Shown piece by piece: positions 30,974-32,472 of a DNA stretch of 32,472 bases. The notes below the pieces were generated by a model, which was not told the origin of the DNA, did no database searches, and worked only from the letters and a program-made list of their open reading frames with translations. Numbering within the stretch: the stretch's first letter is position 1; each line of letters starts with the position of its first letter. The DNA is taken from the NCBI RefSeq assembly GCF_943193175.1, contig NZ_CALPDF010000051.1, forward strand, positions 1 through 32,472, in the 5' to 3' direction. A program made the position numbers and the translations under genes. The DNA is from Neobacillus muris (GTDB lineage Bacteria; Bacillota; Bacilli; Bacillales; Cytobacillaceae).

Positions 30974-32028
30974 GAATTTGGGCACTGATTAATAGAATCT
31001 GCCGGCAGATGCTGCGTGATAAACGAACGCTGGCGTTAATGTTTGTTGCTCCGTTATTGATCCTGACCCTCATGTATTTCTTGTTTAATGGAAATACCGT
31101 TGATCCTAAGCTTGGTGCAGTGGGAATTGAAAAAAATCTGATTACGGCCATTGAAAAGGCTGATATTGACGTAAAACAATATGACCAGGCTGATGCTGAT
31201 ACAGTAACAAAGGACGACCTGGATGGCCTGCTTCAGGAGGAAAATGGGGAGTTATCGTTAATTCTTCAAAACGATGATCCGAGCACAGCTCGAGCGTTGC
31301 AATTGAAGGTCAACCAAGCGGCTCAAGCGGTTTCCCAAGTGAAACTGATTCAGCAAAATCCAGCTCTTGCGGGCAGTATGGCACAAAAAAGCATGGATGC
31401 CACTTACGTTTACGGGGATGAGGATACGGTCTTTTTTGATGTGTTAAGTCCGATTTTGGTTGGTTTCTTTGTGTTTTTCTTTGTATTTATAATATCCGGG
31501 ATTGGTCTGCTCCGCGAAAGGACGACGGGAACTTTGGAACGGCTGCTGTCGACGCCGATTCGAAGAGCTGAAGTGGTTCTTGCCTACTTGGCAGGCTATG
31601 GAATTTTTGCTGTTATTCAAACCATTATTGTTGTTTTGTATGCCATCAATGTTTTAGATATTGTTCTGGTCGGTTCCATTTTTAATGTAATTTTGATTAA
31701 TTTGCTTTTGGCTCTAGTGGCACTTTCTTTAGGGACCTTGTTATCATCGTTTGCCGCTTCAGAATTTCAGATGCTGCAATTTATTCCGATCGCAGTCGTA
31801 CCGCAAGTTTTTTTTGCAGGAATTTTCCCGCTGGAAGGAATGGCTGATTGGCTGCAGGCGATTGCGAGGGTATTCCCGCTGTACTATGCAGGGGATGCTC
31901 TCAAGGGGGTCATGTATAAGGGGGCAGGTTTTGGGGATATTGGCGGAGATCTGCTTGCCCTTGCTGTGTTCGCGATTTTGTTTATCGTCCTCAACATCTT
32001 TGCGCTGAAAAAGTATCGGACTTTATAG
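30970..32028 (+). CDS. ABC-2 type transporter permease
   Basis: This 352-residue permease has one N-terminal helix (LALMFVAPLLILTLMYFLF), an extracytoplasmic domain of about 120 residues, then five C-terminal helices, the ABC2_membrane_3 layout. LLRERTTGTLERLLSTPIRRAEVVLAYLAGY is the conserved coupling region. It forms the exporter with the ATPase encoded just before. No clear terminator follows; transcription would run into the repeat array, whose first unit is a 13-bp hairpin followed by TTTT. Confidence 0.93.
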   Translation: MRIWALINRICRQMLRDKRTLALMFVAPLLILTLMYFLFNGNTVDPKLGAVGIEKNLITAIEKADIDVKQYDQADADTVTKDDLDGLLQEENGELSLILQNDDPSTARALQLKVNQAAQAVSQVKLIQQNPALAGSMAQKSMDATYVYGDEDTVFFDVLSPILVGFFVFFFVFIISGIGLLRERTTGTLERLLSTPIRRAEVVLAYLAGYGIFAVIQTIIVVLYAINVLDIVLVGSIFNVILINLLLALVALSLGTLLSSFAASEFQMLQFIPIAVVPQVFFAGIFPLEGMADWLQAIARVFPLYYAGDALKGVMYKGAGFGDIGGDLLALAVFAILFIVLNIFALKKYRTL

Positions 32029-32105
32029 TTAGCATTTTGGGTTATAAAGACGTTTGTAACTAATTAATTGTACTCAGGGACGTACTCGTCCGCCCTGGTG
32101 TGTCT

Positions 32106-32472
32106 AACACTGGTTTATGGCAACAAGATTTCTTGAATTCTCTGTTTTTTGTCGTCATGAGCTTTTCATGACGACAAATTTTACTGCGGCCAACGGTTTT
32201 TTGGCGCCTTGACCCTTTCATGACGACAAAATTTACTAGGGCCACTGCTTTTTTGGCGCCTTGACCCTTTCATGACGACAAATTTTGCTTGGGCCAACGG
32301 TTTTTTGGCGCCTTGACCCTTTCATGACGACAAATTTTACTGCGGCCAACGGTTTTTTGGCGCCTTGACCCTTTCATGACGACAAAATTTACTAGGGCCA
32401 CTGCTTTTTTGGCGCCTTGACCCCTTCATGACGACAAATTTTGCTTGGGCCAACGGTTTTTTGGCGCCTTGA
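32106..32472. repeat. Right tandem array of 52-bp units arranged as a 156-bp higher-order repeat
   Basis: Units begin (TGA...) at 32158, 32210, 32262, 32314, 32366, 32418 and 32470, exactly 52 bp apart, and run off the window. A degenerate unit lies at about 32106. Three unit types alternate A-B-C-A-B-C, told apart by ACTGCGGCCAACGG, ACTAGGGCCACTGC and GCTTGGGCCAACGG. The first junction is a perfect 13-bp hairpin, TTTGTCGTCATGA, loop GCTTT, TCATGACGACAAA (32148-32178); later junctions (TTGGCGCCTTGA) have three mismatches. TGA in every unit closes all plus frames. Confidence 0.95.

Noticed and set aside
32075..32100. Hairpin GGACG-TACT-CGTCC after the ABC permease as a terminator
   Set aside because: The stem is only 5 bp and no T tract follows it.
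32060..32245. 61-codon open frame on the minus strand across the start of the right array
   Set aside because: It is low-complexity, lies in the repeat, has no ribosome site, and the 52-bp period would shift the frame at every unit.

Overview
The window looks like chromosome of a Bacillaceae bacterium related to Bacillus (a Neobacillus- or Mesobacillus-like genus is possible, but I cannot fix the species). The reasons are a hisZGDBHAF-hisIE operon, the hprK-lgt-yvoD-ppaX-yvoF and csbA-uvrB-uvrA clusters, a yvlA-yvlB-yvlD cluster, AGGAGG-type ribosome sites, frequent TTG starts, and sigma-A, sigma-W and DinR/LexA-like sites of Bacillus type. Most genes lie on the minus strand.

Layout. 1-283: tandem array of 52-bp units. 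297-6812: histidine operon on the minus strand, with a four-half-site operator in its leader. 6895-7002: possible 35-codon gene. 7278-11215: hprK (HPr kinase), lgt (lipoprotein modification), yvoD (membrane protein), ppaX (pyrophosphatase) and yvoF (acyltransferase). 11372-13270: yvlA-yvlB-yvlD envelope-stress operon behind a sigma-W-type promoter; the usual PspC gene yvlC is missing. 13407-18688: uvrA, uvrB and csbA with a probable SOS box. 18880-25172: accessory stretch with a DoxX protein behind a Rex/FNR-like dyad, a DUF3231 protein, a CBO0543-type membrane protein, a CDF metal exporter with a CadC-like sensor, a DUF2071 protein, a PF06541 membrane protein and a TetR regulator. 25213-29867: sulfate uptake operon (Rrf2 regulator, YezD, Sbp lipoprotein, CysT, CysW, CysA) with an attenuator-like structure ahead of sbp. 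About 29996-30092: candidate small RNA. 30248-32028: export-type ABC transporter pair. 32106-32472: second 52-bp array.

How the genes work together. The his genes supply histidine from PRPP; no hisC or histidinol-phosphatase gene lies here, as in B. subtilis where they are elsewhere. HprK and PpaX are linked by the pyrophosphate that HprK produces. UvrA and UvrB begin nucleotide excision repair. The CadC-like repressor and CDF pump form a metal-resistance unit. The Rrf2 protein carries three cysteines spaced as in Fe-S regulators and probably controls the sulfate transporter.

The most unusual signal is the pair of arrays at the window ends. They share the same 52-bp period and a palindromic core but have different inter-core sequence. 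The right one is built as a 156-bp three-unit higher-order repeat. I do not recognise this family. The next most interesting items are the attenuator-like leader of sbp, the his operator with 8-bp phasing, the orphan promoter-terminator pair, and the Fe-S-type Rrf2 gene in the sulfate operon.
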